A stretch of 47,924 bases of DNA from DATKPC01 sp035524275 (GTDB taxonomy: Bacteria > Pseudomonadota > Gammaproteobacteria > Burkholderiales > Burkholderiaceae_F), in the NCBI GenBank assembly GCA_035524275.1, contig DATKPC010000099.1, positions 1 through 47,924 of the forward strand. Direction: 5' to 3'. Position 1 is the first letter of the stretch. The number at the start of each line of letters is the position of its first letter. The position numbers and the translations under genes were made by a program. Under the pieces are notes generated by a model. It worked only from the letters and a program-made list of their open reading frames with translations. It was not told the DNA's origin and did not search any database. This document shows positions 35,052 through 43,627 of this stretch, in pieces.

Positions 35052-36362
35052 TCAGGTCGCCGCGAGCGCCTGGTCGAGGTCGGCGAGAAGGTCGTCGATG
35101 TGCTCGATGCCGATCGACAGGCGCACCGTGTCCTCGCCGACGCCCGCCTTCTGCAACTCGTCCGCGGACAGCTGCCGGTGCGTCGTCGATGCCGGATGCG
35201 TCGCGAGCGAGCGGACGTCGCCGATGTTCACGAGGCGCGTGAACAGGCGCAGCGCGTCCAGGAATCGCGCGCCGTGGACCCGGCCCTGGCCAGCGGGTGA
35301 CTTGATCCCGAACGTGAGAATGCCGGAGGCCTTGCCCGAGAGGTACTTCCTGACCAGCGCATGGTCCGGGTGGTCCTCGAGGCCCGCGTAGTTGACCCAC
35401 GCGACCTTCGGGTGCGCCTTCAGGTGCCGCGCGATGCGCGTGGCGTTGTCGCTGATGCGGTCGACGCGCAGCGACAACGTCTCGATGCCCTGCAGGATCA
35501 GGAAGGCGTTGAACGGCGAGATGGCCGCCCCGGTGTTTCGCAGCGGCACGACGCGCGCACGACCGATGTAGGCGGCCGGGCCCAGCGCCTGCGTGTAGAC
35601 GACGCCGTGGTAGCTGACGTCGGGCTCGTTCAGCCGGCGGAAGCGGTCCTTGTGCTGTGCCCACGGAAACCTGCCGGAGTCGACGATGGCGCCGCCGACA
35701 CTCGTTCCATGGCCGCCGAGGTACTTCGTGAGCGAGTGCACGACGATGTCGGCGCCGTGCTCGAAGGGCCGGCAGAGGTACGGCGAAGGCACGGTGTTGT
35801 CGACGATCAGCGGCACGCCGTGGCGATGCGCGACCGCGCCGACGCGCTCGAAATCGGTGATGTTTCCCTGCGGATTGCCGAGCGACTCGACGAAAACCGC
35901 CTTCGTGCGCGCATCGATCAGCGGCTCGAAAGAGGCCGGATCGCGATAATCCGCGAAGCGGACCTGGATGCCGTATTGCGGCAGGGTATGCGCGAAGAGG
36001 TTGTAGGTTCCACCGTACAGCGCGCTCGAGGCGACGATGTTGTCGCCCGCTTCGGCGATCGTCAGGATCGCGTAGGTGACCGCCGCCTGCCCGGACGCGA
36101 GCGCGAGCGCCGCGATGCCGCCCTCGAGCGCCGCCAGCCGCTGCTCCAGGACGTCCTGCGTCGGATTCATGATGCGCGTATAGATGTTGCCGGGCACCTT
36201 GAGGTCGAACAGGTCCGCGCCGTGCTGCGCGCTGTCGAAGGCGTAGGCGACGGTCTGGTAGATCGGCACCGCGACGGATTTCGTCGTCGGCTCCGGCGAG
36301 TAGCCGGCGTGGACCGACAGGGTCTCGAAACGCCAGTTTTCGCGTCCTGCGGATTGGGTCAT
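35052..36362 (-). CDS. metY: O-acetylhomoserine aminocarboxypropyltransferase (O-acetylhomoserine sulfhydrylase)
   Basis: This 436-aa PLP enzyme makes homocysteine (or uses other thiols) from O-acetylhomoserine and sulfide. It begins with FETLSVHAGYSPEPTTKSVAVPIYQT, typical of the MetY branch of the Cys/Met metabolism family. The PLP Lys213 lies in DIVVHSLTKYLGGHGT, preceded by ESLGNP and IVDNTVPSPYL. The ATG at 36362 follows GAGGAGG. It starts 41 bp after the ssuD stop, so the order ssuD-metY suggests sulfite freed from sulfonates is reduced and fixed into homocysteine. A terminator-like repeat follows. Confidence 0.95.
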   Translation of the reverse strand: MTQSAGRENWRFETLSVHAGYSPEPTTKSVAVPIYQTVAYAFDSAQHGADLFDLKVPGNIYTRIMNPTQDVLEQRLAALEGGIAALALASGQAAVTYAILTIAEAGDNIVASSALYGGTYNLFAHTLPQYGIQVRFADYRDPASFEPLIDARTKAVFVESLGNPQGNITDFERVGAVAHRHGVPLIVDNTVPSPYLCRPFEHGADIVVHSLTKYLGGHGTSVGGAIVDSGRFPWAQHKDRFRRLNEPDVSYHGVVYTQALGPAAYIGRARVVPLRNTGAAISPFNAFLILQGIETLSLRVDRISDNATRIARHLKAHPKVAWVNYAGLEDHPDHALVRKYLSGKASGILTFGIKSPAGQGRVHGARFLDALRLFTRLVNIGDVRSLATHPASTTHRQLSADELQKAGVGEDTVRLSIGIEHIDDLLADLDQALAAT

Positions 36363-36403
36363 TCTCGTGTCCTCCTCGTTGGGGTTCGTTGCGTGCAGCG
36401 CGG

Positions 36404-37588
36404 TCAGCCCTGCGCGGCCTTCGGCACGAAATGGTTCGCGACGATCTCGCCGAACGGGCCGGTCAGCGCCTTGCCCGGAAGCCTAGCGCGGTCGGCCGCG
36501 AGGTTTCCGGAAACCGGCAGCAGCGGGAACACCAGTTCGGCGAAACGATGGGCCTCCTCCAGGTGCGGGTACCCCGACAGGACAAAATGGTCAAGCCCGA
36601 GCGCCGCGTAGTCCTGGATGCGCGCGGCGACCTGCTCCGGGCTGCCGACGAGTGCGGTTCCGGCGCCGCCGCGGACCAGTCCGACGCCCGCCCACAGGTT
36701 CGGGGCCACTTCCAGTCCGGCGCGCACGTTGGACTTGTCGAGGCGTCCCTGGCTGAGTTCCGCCATCCGCCGCTGGCCGACCGAGTCCATCTGCGCGAAT
36801 TTCTTCCGCGCGGCGGCAATCGTCGCCTCATCGATCTCGGAGACGAGTTCGGCGGCCGCTCGCCACGCCTGCTCCTCGGTCTCGCGGACGATGACGTGCA
36901 ACCGGATGCCGAACTTCAGCCGGCGCCCGTGGCGCGCGGCGCGCGCCGCCAGGTCAGCGACCTTGTCGCGTACGGCGGCCGGCGGCTCGCCCCACGTCAG
37001 GTAGGTGTCGACATGCTCGGCCGCCAGGTCGTGCGCGGCCTCGGACGAACCACCGAAAAACAGCGGCGGATACGGCCGGGTGATCGGCGGATAGAGGAGC
37101 TTCGCGCCGCGGACCTGCAGGTGGCGGCCGTCGAAATCGTAGGACTCGTCGACGTGCGAACGCGCCAGCACCTCGCGCCAGATGCGGATGAATTCGGCCG
37201 ACTGCTCGTAGCGTTGCGCGTGGTCCAGGAACTGGCCGTCCCCGGCGAGTTCCTCCGGATCGCCCCCGGTCACCAGGTTCACGAGGAGGCGCCCTCCGGA
37301 CATCCGGTCGAGTGTCGCGGCCATCCGCGCCGACTGCACCGGTTGCACCAGGCCGGGCCGCAGCGCCACGAGGAACTTCAAACGGCGCGTCGCGTCGATC
37401 AGGCTCGCCGCGAGGATCCAGGAGTCCTCGCACGAACGCCCGGTCGGGATCAGCACGCCTTCGTAACCCAGGCTGTCGGCGGCGATCGCGATCTGCTTGA
37501 AATAATCGAACGTGGCCGCGCGCGCCCCTTTGCTCGTGCCGAGATAGCGCGAATCGCCGTGCGTCGGGATGAACCACAGGATCTTCAT
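36404..37588 (-). CDS. ssuD: FMNH2-dependent alkanesulfonate monooxygenase
   Basis: This 394-aa luciferase-like monooxygenase cleaves alkanesulfonates to aldehyde and sulfite, giving sulfur under sulfate limitation. It matches SsuD throughout: ILWFIPTHGDSRYLGTSKGAR at the start, GVLIPTGRSCEDSW with the Cys near residue 54, FLVALRPG, NLVTGGDPEELAGDGQFLDH, FGGSSEAAHDLAAEHVDTYLTWGEPP, and GVGLVRGGAGTALVG. The start ATG 37588 gives MKILWFIPTHGD. No ssuE reductase or ssuABC transporter is adjacent, so FMNH2 and uptake must come from elsewhere. It heads an operon with metY and has a structured leader with a terminator upstream. Confidence 0.95.
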   Translation of the reverse strand: MKILWFIPTHGDSRYLGTSKGARAATFDYFKQIAIAADSLGYEGVLIPTGRSCEDSWILAASLIDATRRLKFLVALRPGLVQPVQSARMAATLDRMSGGRLLVNLVTGGDPEELAGDGQFLDHAQRYEQSAEFIRIWREVLARSHVDESYDFDGRHLQVRGAKLLYPPITRPYPPLFFGGSSEAAHDLAAEHVDTYLTWGEPPAAVRDKVADLAARAARHGRRLKFGIRLHVIVRETEEQAWRAAAELVSEIDEATIAAARKKFAQMDSVGQRRMAELSQGRLDKSNVRAGLEVAPNLWAGVGLVRGGAGTALVGSPEQVAARIQDYAALGLDHFVLSGYPHLEEAHRFAELVFPLLPVSGNLAADRARLPGKALTGPFGEIVANHFVPKAAQG

Positions 37589-37642
37589 GCGGACGTTGCT
37601 CCGAGCGGTGCCGTCGCGCGAACGCGTCGCGGGCGCGGCCAA

Positions 37643-37704
37643 GGAAAAAAGAAGCAGCCCCGGCGTCGCTGCGCTTGCCGGGGCCTGGAAGTGCCCCGAA
37701 GGGC
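37643..37704 (-). promoter_or_regulatory. Candidate transcription attenuator in the ssuD leader
   Basis: On the minus strand, three overlapping stems can form. (1) GCCC-UUCG-GGGC (plus 37693-37704), a short hairpin with a stable tetraloop. (2) GGGGC-N8-GCCCC (37680-37697), which shares arms with both neighbours. (3) The terminator GCCCCGGC-N12-GCCGGGGC (37657-37664 with 37677-37684) followed by CTTCTTTTTT. Stem 2 excludes both 1 and 3. The terminator ends about 55 bp before the ssuD ATG on the same strand, so transcription must pass it to reach ssuD-metY. The controlling signal is unknown. Confidence 0.6.
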
Positions 37705-37801
37705 GAGGAGACGCACGCCGTCACGTTCGGGCGGCTGTCGTCGCCCGCGCGGATCGGACGGACGCATCGTCCACGAGCGGTCGCCACGGACCAACGAATC
37801 A

Positions 37802-37815
37802 ATGCGCGCTTGCAT
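37802..37815. promoter_or_regulatory. Inverted repeat upstream of ssuD, candidate LysR-type (CysB) operator
   Basis: ATGC-GCGCTT-GCAT is an imperfect-dyad 14-bp element with T-N-A geometry of LysR-type sites. It lies about 215 bp upstream of ssuD and 95 bp upstream of gmk, in the divergent region. The nearby CysB-family gene makes this a reasonable target, but the assignment is inference. Confidence 0.35.
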
Positions 37816-37909
37816 ATCGGTTTTTCGACGCGCGCCGCGGCGATCCCGGCGACGGCGCACCCGCTGCTAGACTTTCGGCCCGCGAGCCTGGAGCCACGCC
37901 GCCGTGCCG

Positions 37910-38563
37910 ATGAACGCCCCGCCTCCGTCCGCAAGCGACCAGTTGTTTGCCGGCAACATCTTCATGGTCGTCGCCCCCTCGGGCGCCGGAAAGTCCACGC
38001 TGGTCAACGCGGTGCTGGCGCGCGATCCGAAGATCGTCCTGTCGATTTCGTTCACGACGCGCGCCCCGCGGCCCGGGGAGTCCAACGGCCGCGAATACCA
38101 TTTCGTTTCCGTCGAGGAATTCCACGAACGCCGCCTGCGGGGCGAGTTCCTCGAAAGCGCGGAGGTCCACGGCAATTACTACGCGACGTCCAAGACGTGG
38201 ATCGAGGACCAGATGCGCGGCGGTTCCGACGTCCTGCTGGAGATCGACTGGCAAGGCGCGCGGCAGGTCAAGCGGCTCTTCCCGCAGGCCGTCGGCGTGT
38301 TCATCCTGCCGCCGTCCATCGACGCCCTGGAGGCGCGGCTCCATAAGCGCGGGCAGGATTCGCCGTCCGTCATCACGCGTCGCCTGCTTGCGGCAGGCAG
38401 CGAGATCGCGCACGCGCCGGACTTCGACTACGTGATCGTCAACGAGGTCTTCGACGTTGCGCAGGGACAGCTGATGGCCGTCGTGAGCGCGACGAGGCTG
38501 CGGTACACGAGCCAGGCGCTGCGCAACCACAGCCTGTTCGCGCAACTCGGCATCGGCATCTGA
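37910..38563 (+). CDS. gmk: Guanylate kinase
   Basis: This 217-aa enzyme phosphorylates GMP to GDP with ATP. The P-loop APSGAGKSTL lies near residue 25, the GMP-binding part contains SFTTRAPRPGESNGREYHFVS, and DVLLEIDWQGARQVK follows, with ITRRLLAAGSEI near the C-terminus. ATG 37910 is used; a GTG at 37904 would add two residues. It diverges from ssuD and precedes rpoZ by about 94 bp and spoT further on, the standard order of the group except that yicC is displaced. GDP/GTP supply and (p)ppGpp metabolism are thus neighbours. Confidence 0.97.
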   Translation: MNAPPPSASDQLFAGNIFMVVAPSGAGKSTLVNAVLARDPKIVLSISFTTRAPRPGESNGREYHFVSVEEFHERRLRGEFLESAEVHGNYYATSKTWIEDQMRGGSDVLLEIDWQGARQVKRLFPQAVGVFILPPSIDALEARLHKRGQDSPSVITRRLLAAGSEIAHAPDFDYVIVNEVFDVAQGQLMAVVSATRLRYTSQALRNHSLFAQLGIGI

Positions 38564-38657
38564 GCGCCGGCGTCCAACGCCACGCATCGGCGGCGGCCGT
38601 TCGACCCGGACGCCACGGTATACTTGACGGTCGATCGATCATCCGAGGTCCGACCGC

Positions 38658-38861
38658 ATGGCACGCATCACCGTCGAAGACTGCATGAAGCAGATCCCCA
38701 ACCGCTTCCAGTTGGCGCTTGCCGCCGCCTATCGCGCGCGCCAGCTCGCGCAGGGGCACACGCCGAAGATCGAGACGCGCGACAAGCCGGCCGTTGCCGC
38801 GCTCCGCGAAATCGCGGCACAAAAAGTCGGCATCGAGATGCTCCGCAAGGTCCCGACCTAA
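38658..38861 (+). CDS. rpoZ: DNA-directed RNA polymerase omega subunit
   Basis: This 67-aa small subunit helps assemble RNA polymerase by folding beta-prime and forms part of a ppGpp site. It is short but typical of betaproteobacteria: MARITVEDCMKQIPNRFQLALAAAYRARQ, then LREIAAQKVG. A TATACT -10-like hexamer at 38619-38624 may provide a promoter; the matching -35 is poor. It lies between gmk and spoT, 170 bp before the latter. Confidence 0.96.
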   Translation: MARITVEDCMKQIPNRFQLALAAAYRARQLAQGHTPKIETRDKPAVAALREIAAQKVGIEMLRKVPT

Positions 38862-39031
38862 CCTCTGCGGGTACCGTCTTCCCGAACTCACCGTTCCACC
38901 CGCATCGACTCCTTCGCCTCGGCGCGCAAGGCACCACGCGATCGGGTTTTCCCGTCTTGCATCCTGGGTTCTTTCGGGTTGCCCCCCAGGCCGAGCCGCG
39001 CTAGCGTAGGGGTGGCCGACTCGCGCAACCC

Positions 39032-41371
39032 ATGGCGTCCTCCAGTTCACCCCCCGCAGACCTGCCGACCGGCGGCTATACGCCGGGGCGGCTGGCGCGG
39101 CGCGCTGCCGACGCGCTGAGAAAGGCGGTCTGGGGCGGCGACGCGAACGGAACGACGGGCGTCGCCGGCGTCAACGGGACGGCAGCGCGCGAGCCGCAGG
39201 TCGTCGTCAGCTTCGGCGACCTGACGGAGCGGCTGCGCAAGTACCTGTCGGCCTCCGACGTCCAGCGGATCAAGGAAGCCTTCCGCTTCAGCGATGCCGC
39301 CCACCTGGGGCAATTCCGGCGCAGCGGCGAGCCCTACATCACCCATCCGATCGCCGTCGCGGAGATCCTGTCGGAATGGAAGCTCGACGGGGCTGCGATC
39401 CAGGCGGCGCTGCTGCACGACGTGATCGAGGACACCGGGGTCCGCAAGGCGGAACTGGTCGAGCGCTTCGGCGCGGTCGTCGCCGACCTCGTCGACGGCG
39501 TCTCGAAGCTCGACCGGCTGAGCTTCGATTCCAGCGAGCAGGCGCAGGCGGAGAACTTCCGCAAGATGCTGCTCGCGATGGCGCGCGACGTGCGCGTCAT
39601 CCTGATCAAGCTGGCGGATCGGCTGCACAACGTGCGGACGCTGGACGCCGTCGAGCCGGCCAAGCAGCACCGGATCGCCCGCGAGACGCTGGAGATCTAT
39701 GCGCCGATCGCGCATCGTCTCGGGCTCAACGCGATCTTTCGCGAACTCGAGGACGCCTGCTTCGAGCGCCTCTACCCGCTGCGCTACAAGGTGCTGCGCA
39801 AGGCGGTCCTCGCCGCCCGCGGCAACCGACGCGAGGTGCTGGGAAAGATCCTGGAGTCCGTCCGCAAGGCGCTGGCGTCCGCGAAGCTGAAGGCCGAGGT
39901 CCACGGGCGCGAGAAGACGCTCTACGGGATCTACCGCAAGATGGCGGAGAAGCACCTGTCATTCTCCGAGGTGCTCGACGTCTACGGGTTTCGCATCGTC
40001 GTGGCGACGCGCCAGGAGTGCTACCTCGCGCTGGGTGCCCTCCATGCCCTGTTCAAGCCGGTGCCGGGGAAGTTCAAGGACTACATCGCGATCCCGAAAG
40101 TCAACGGCTACCAGTCGCTGCATACGACGCTGATCGGTCCGTTCGGGACCCCGATCGAATTCCAGATCCGCACGCAGGAGATGCATCGCGTCGCGGAATC
40201 CGGCGTTGCGGCACACTGGCTGTACAAGGAGGACGGCGCCAGCCTCACGGAGCTGCAGTCGCGGACGCACCAGTGGCTTCAATCGCTGCTGGAGATCCAG
40301 CGCCAGACGGGCGATTCGACGGAGTTCCTCGAGAACGTCAAGGTCGATCTGTTCCCGGACAAGGTCTACGTTTTCACGCCCAAGGGGCGGATCGTCTCGG
40401 TGCCGCGCGGCGCGACGCCCGTGGATTTCGCCTACGGGATCCACACGGACGTCGGCAACAAGTGCGTCGCGGCGCGCGTCAACGGCGAGGTCCAGCCCCT
40501 GCGCACCGAGTTGCGCAACGGCGACGTCGTCGAGATCATCACCGGGCCGGTCGCGCGCCCGAATCCGGCGTGGCTCGGTTTCGTGCGGACCGGCCGCGCG
40601 CGGGCGGAGATCCGGCACTTCCTGCGCACGATGAAGCGCGAGGAGTCGGTCGACTTCGGCGAGCGGCTCCTGGAACAGGCGGTCGAGCAGATGCAGATGC
40701 CGCTGTCGGCCGTCACGCCGGAACAATGGGGCGCGCTCGTTGCCGAGGCGCAGGCCGGCAGCCGCGAGGAACTGCTGGCCGACATCGGCCTGGGACGACG
40801 TCTCGCGGCCGTCGTCGCGAGGCAACTGGCGCTGATCGCGGCGCGCGGCAACGCCGAGGCGAAAAACGCGGCCGAACCGGCGTTGGCCAACGTTCCGGAA
40901 CCGGTCACGATCCGCGGCACCGAAGGCATGGCGCTGCAGATGGCGAACTGCTGCCTGCCGATTCCGGGCGACGCGATCGTCGGCCACATGCGGCGCGACC
41001 TCGGCCTGGCGGTCCACCAGGCCGACTGCGTGCATGCGCAGCGCGCGCGACGCGCGGATCCGGAGCGCTGGATCGACCTGCAGTGGTCGGCCGAGCCGGC
41101 CGGCGTCTACACCGTCAATATCGACGTGCGCGTCCTCAACGAACGGGGCGTGCTGGGGATGGTCGCGGCGGCGATCGCGGAAGCGGATTCCAACATCCTC
41201 AACGTCCACGTCGCCGACGAGGGCGCAGATGTCTCCGCGATCCACTTCAAGATCCAGGTTCGCGACCGCCGGCACCTCGCGCTCGTCGTGCGGGCCCTGC
41301 GGCGCATCAAGCTCGTCACGCGCGTCACGCGCATCCGGCCGTCGCGCGTCCCGGCCGGCGAAGAGGCCTGA
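39032..41371 (+). CDS. spoT: Bifunctional (p)ppGpp synthetase/hydrolase SpoT
   Basis: This 779-aa protein controls the stringent response. The HD hydrolase domain (about 90-240) is intact: H105, HD129-130 and ED133-134 in LLHDVIEDTG, and KLADRLHNVRTL. The synthetase domain contains REKTLYGIYRKM, EVLDVYGFRIVV, KDYIAIPKVNGYQSLHT and EFQIRTQEM, so synthesis is also likely. TGS (VYVFTPKGRIVSVPRGATPVDFAY), a helical region, and a C-terminal ACT domain follow. Compared with E. coli SpoT (702 aa) it has an N-terminal extension of about 55 low-complexity residues. It starts at ATG 39032 and converges on greB. Confidence 0.97.
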   Translation: MASSSSPPADLPTGGYTPGRLARRAADALRKAVWGGDANGTTGVAGVNGTAAREPQVVVSFGDLTERLRKYLSASDVQRIKEAFRFSDAAHLGQFRRSGEPYITHPIAVAEILSEWKLDGAAIQAALLHDVIEDTGVRKAELVERFGAVVADLVDGVSKLDRLSFDSSEQAQAENFRKMLLAMARDVRVILIKLADRLHNVRTLDAVEPAKQHRIARETLEIYAPIAHRLGLNAIFRELEDACFERLYPLRYKVLRKAVLAARGNRREVLGKILESVRKALASAKLKAEVHGREKTLYGIYRKMAEKHLSFSEVLDVYGFRIVVATRQECYLALGALHALFKPVPGKFKDYIAIPKVNGYQSLHTTLIGPFGTPIEFQIRTQEMHRVAESGVAAHWLYKEDGASLTELQSRTHQWLQSLLEIQRQTGDSTEFLENVKVDLFPDKVYVFTPKGRIVSVPRGATPVDFAYGIHTDVGNKCVAARVNGEVQPLRTELRNGDVVEIITGPVARPNPAWLGFVRTGRARAEIRHFLRTMKREESVDFGERLLEQAVEQMQMPLSAVTPEQWGALVAEAQAGSREELLADIGLGRRLAAVVARQLALIAARGNAEAKNAAEPALANVPEPVTIRGTEGMALQMANCCLPIPGDAIVGHMRRDLGLAVHQADCVHAQRARRADPERWIDLQWSAEPAGVYTVNIDVRVLNERGVLGMVAAAIAEADSNILNVHVADEGADVSAIHFKIQVRDRRHLALVVRALRRIKLVTRVTRIRPSRVPAGEEA

Positions 41372-41416
41372 TCCGCGGGCCGCGGCCCGTGGGGGCCGCG
41401 CCGAAGTCGCGGGCGC

Positions 41417-42010
41417 TCAGCGTGGCTTTCCGGTCGTTTCCTGCGCCGAGTCGCCCCCCACGCCGTAGTCGACGTCCAGCAGTTCGATCTCCTCGAGGCC
41501 GGCCGGTGTCCGCAAGGTCACCAGGTCGCCGACCCGCGCCTTCAGCAGCGAGCGCGCGATCGGAGAGATCCAGCTGACATGGCGGCGCGCCGGATCGACC
41601 TCGTCGACGCCAACGATCGTGACCTGCTGCCGTTCGCCGCCGTCGACCGCATAGCCGACCGTGGCGCCGAAAAAGACCTGGTCGGTCGCATCCCCCGCGG
41701 TCCGCTGCACGACTTCGGCAGCCTCCAGGCGCTTCGTCAGGAAACGGATCCGTCGATCGATCTCGCGCAACCGGCGCTTGCCGTAGATGTAGTCGCCGTT
41801 CTCCGAGCGGTCGCCATTGGATGCCGCCCAGGAGACGACGCGGACGACCTCCGGACGCTCGTCCACGACGAGCCGCTGCAGTTCCTCGCGCAAGCGCTTG
41901 TACCCCGGCGGAGTCATGTAGTTCTTCGTGCCTGCCGGCAGCGGCGGCGTGTCGGGGGCGTCCTCCTCGTCCTCGGTTTCGGTGGATTCGCGTACGAAGG
42001 CCTTGTTCAT
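41417..42010 (-). CDS. greB: Transcription elongation factor GreB
   Basis: This 197-aa factor binds the secondary channel of RNA polymerase and stimulates cleavage of backtracked RNA. The N-terminal coiled coil (GYKRLREELQRLVVDERPEVVRVVSWAASNGDRSENGDYIYGKRRLREIDRR, split here by domain) carries the acidic tip and the GreB-type basic patch; the C-terminal FKBP-like domain contains VGYAVDGGE and ISPIARSLLKARVGD. An acidic N-terminal leader of about 25 residues (TETEDEEDAPD) is extra. It converges with spoT across 45 bp and follows selO on the same strand by 126 bp. Confidence 0.95.
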   Translation of the reverse strand: MNKAFVRESTETEDEEDAPDTPPLPAGTKNYMTPPGYKRLREELQRLVVDERPEVVRVVSWAASNGDRSENGDYIYGKRRLREIDRRIRFLTKRLEAAEVVQRTAGDATDQVFFGATVGYAVDGGERQQVTIVGVDEVDPARRHVSWISPIARSLLKARVGDLVTLRTPAGLEEIELLDVDYGVGGDSAQETTGKPR

Positions 42011-42136
42011 CGTCGTTCCGGCAGGATCGTCGCCGCGTCCGCTACGGCGCCATCATGAGCGGCGTGTGCGACACGACCGCGCGTAGTTTGCCATCCGGCG
42101 TGCGGATCGTCGCCTGCCGAGCCCTCATCGGAGGCC

Positions 42137-43627
42137 TCAGGTGCCGCAGAACGTCCTGTAGCCGGCGGTCACGGCCGGACTGGCCGGCTCGGCATAGATC
42201 GCCAGGCCCTGCGATTCGTCGTACGGGCTGCGCAAGGCTGCGAGCAGGCGTTCGAAAGGGGCCATGTCGCCGTCGTCAGACGCGGCGGCGAGTGCTTCCT
42301 CGACGCGGTGGTTGCGCGGGATGATCCGCGGATTGACACGGCGCATCCGCGCGGCGCGCGCCGTGAGCGACATCTCGTCGGCATCCTCGTCGCGACAACG
42401 CGCGCGCCAGCGCGCAATCCAGGCCGCCAAGCGGTCTTGATCGCCGACCAGGCCGCGAAGGGCCGCCTCGTCGCCCTCGGCGGCGTCCGCGAGGTGGCGC
42501 CAGGCGAGCGTGAAATCCGCGCCGGCGTCCCGAAGCATCTCGAGCCACGCGTCCACCAGTCCGGCGTCCGCCCCTGCTGGATCGTGAGCGTCGTCCGCTG
42601 GCAACCCGAGCTTGGCCCGCTGTCCAGCCAGCAGGCGCCGCTGGAATTCCGCCGGAAAACCATCGATGACGTCGACGGCGCGCGCCACGGCCGTATCCGG
42701 ATCGTCGTGGATCAGGGGCAGCAGGGTCTCGGCAAGGCGCGCGAGGTTCCAGCGGGCGATAGCCGGCTGATTGCCGTACGCATAGCGGCCACCGTGGTCG
42801 ATCGAACTGAACACCGTGGCCGGATCGTAGCCTTCCAGGAACGCGCAGGGTCCGTAGTCGATCGTCTCGCCGGAGACCGTCATGTTGTCGGTGTTCATCA
42901 CGCCGTGGATGAAGCCGACATTCATCCATCGCGCGACCAGTTCAGCCTGCCGCGAGGCGACGGCCTGCAGGAAGGCCAGCGCGCGATCCGGACGGTCCGA
43001 CAGCTCGGGATCATGGCGCGCGATCGCGTAGTCGAGAAGTTCGCGCAGGCGATCGATCGCGCCGCGCACCGCAACGAACTGGAAGGTCCCGACGCGCAGG
43101 TGGCTCGCCGCGACGCGCGTCAGGACCGCGCCCGGGAGCATCCGCTCCCGGACGACCGCCTCGCCGGTGGCGACGACCGCCAGCGCGCGTGTCGTGGGCA
43201 CGCCCAGCGCGTGCATCGCCTCGCCGACCAGGACTTCCCGCAGCATCGGGCCGACGGCCGCCTTGCCGTCGCCACCGCGCGCGAACGGCGTGCGGCCGGA
43301 TCCCTTGAACGCGATGTCGCGGCGGCGCCCGAAACGATCCATGACCTCGCCCAGCAGCAGCGCCCGGCCATCGCCGAGTTGCGGCGAGAAGCCTCCGAAC
43401 TGGTGCCCCGCGTAGGCCTGCGCGATCGGCTCGGATCCGTCCGGTACCGCGTTTCCGGCAAACAGGTTGGCCACGTCCGGATCACGCACGTCGACCGCGC
43501 CGAGTTGCAATTCGGCCGCCAGCTCGTGGTTGAAGAACAACAGCCTCGGCTGCGGCACCACGGCCGGTTTCCACGGCACCCCAAGGCCGGAGAGTTCGCG
43601 GGCATACGTGTTGTCGAAGTGAAACAT
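42137..43627 (-). CDS. selO: Protein adenylyltransferase SelO (YdiU family)
   Basis: This 496-aa pseudokinase-fold enzyme transfers AMP from ATP to protein hydroxyls and is linked to redox homeostasis. Family blocks are present: AQAYAGHQFGGFSPQLGDGRALLLGE, DIAFKGSGRTPFARGGDGKAAVGPMLRE with the ATP-contacting residues, GVMNTDNMTVSGETIDYGPCAFLE with the metal-binding Asn and Asp, and YGNQPAIARWNLARLAE. The C-terminal Cys (YRTFCGT) corresponds to the conserved Cys/Sec-Ser-Ser region of the family, here FCGT. It starts at ATG 43627 and lies upstream of greB. Confidence 0.95.
   Translation of the reverse strand: MFHFDNTYARELSGLGVPWKPAVVPQPRLLFFNHELAAELQLGAVDVRDPDVANLFAGNAVPDGSEPIAQAYAGHQFGGFSPQLGDGRALLLGEVMDRFGRRRDIAFKGSGRTPFARGGDGKAAVGPMLREVLVGEAMHALGVPTTRALAVVATGEAVVRERMLPGAVLTRVAASHLRVGTFQFVAVRGAIDRLRELLDYAIARHDPELSDRPDRALAFLQAVASRQAELVARWMNVGFIHGVMNTDNMTVSGETIDYGPCAFLEGYDPATVFSSIDHGGRYAYGNQPAIARWNLARLAETLLPLIHDDPDTAVARAVDVIDGFPAEFQRRLLAGQRAKLGLPADDAHDPAGADAGLVDAWLEMLRDAGADFTLAWRHLADAAEGDEAALRGLVGDQDRLAAWIARWRARCRDEDADEMSLTARAARMRRVNPRIIPRNHRVEEALAAASDDGDMAPFERLLAALRSPYDESQGLAIYAEPASPAVTAGYRTFCGT

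Noticed and set aside
37585..37860. 91-codon minus-strand ORF ending at the ssuD ATG (ATGA overlap)
   Set aside because: No ribosome binding site and Arg/Pro-rich composition; it crosses the terminator hairpin, so I treat it as chance, though a short leader peptide here is not excluded.
41372..41416. GGGCCGCGGCCC palindrome between spoT and greB as a bidirectional terminator
   Set aside because: No T-run on either side and the surrounding sequence is almost pure GC; it may be chance.
39376..41577. 733-codon plus-strand ORF within spoT
   Set aside because: Out-of-frame shadow; the spoT frame has continuous domain matches.
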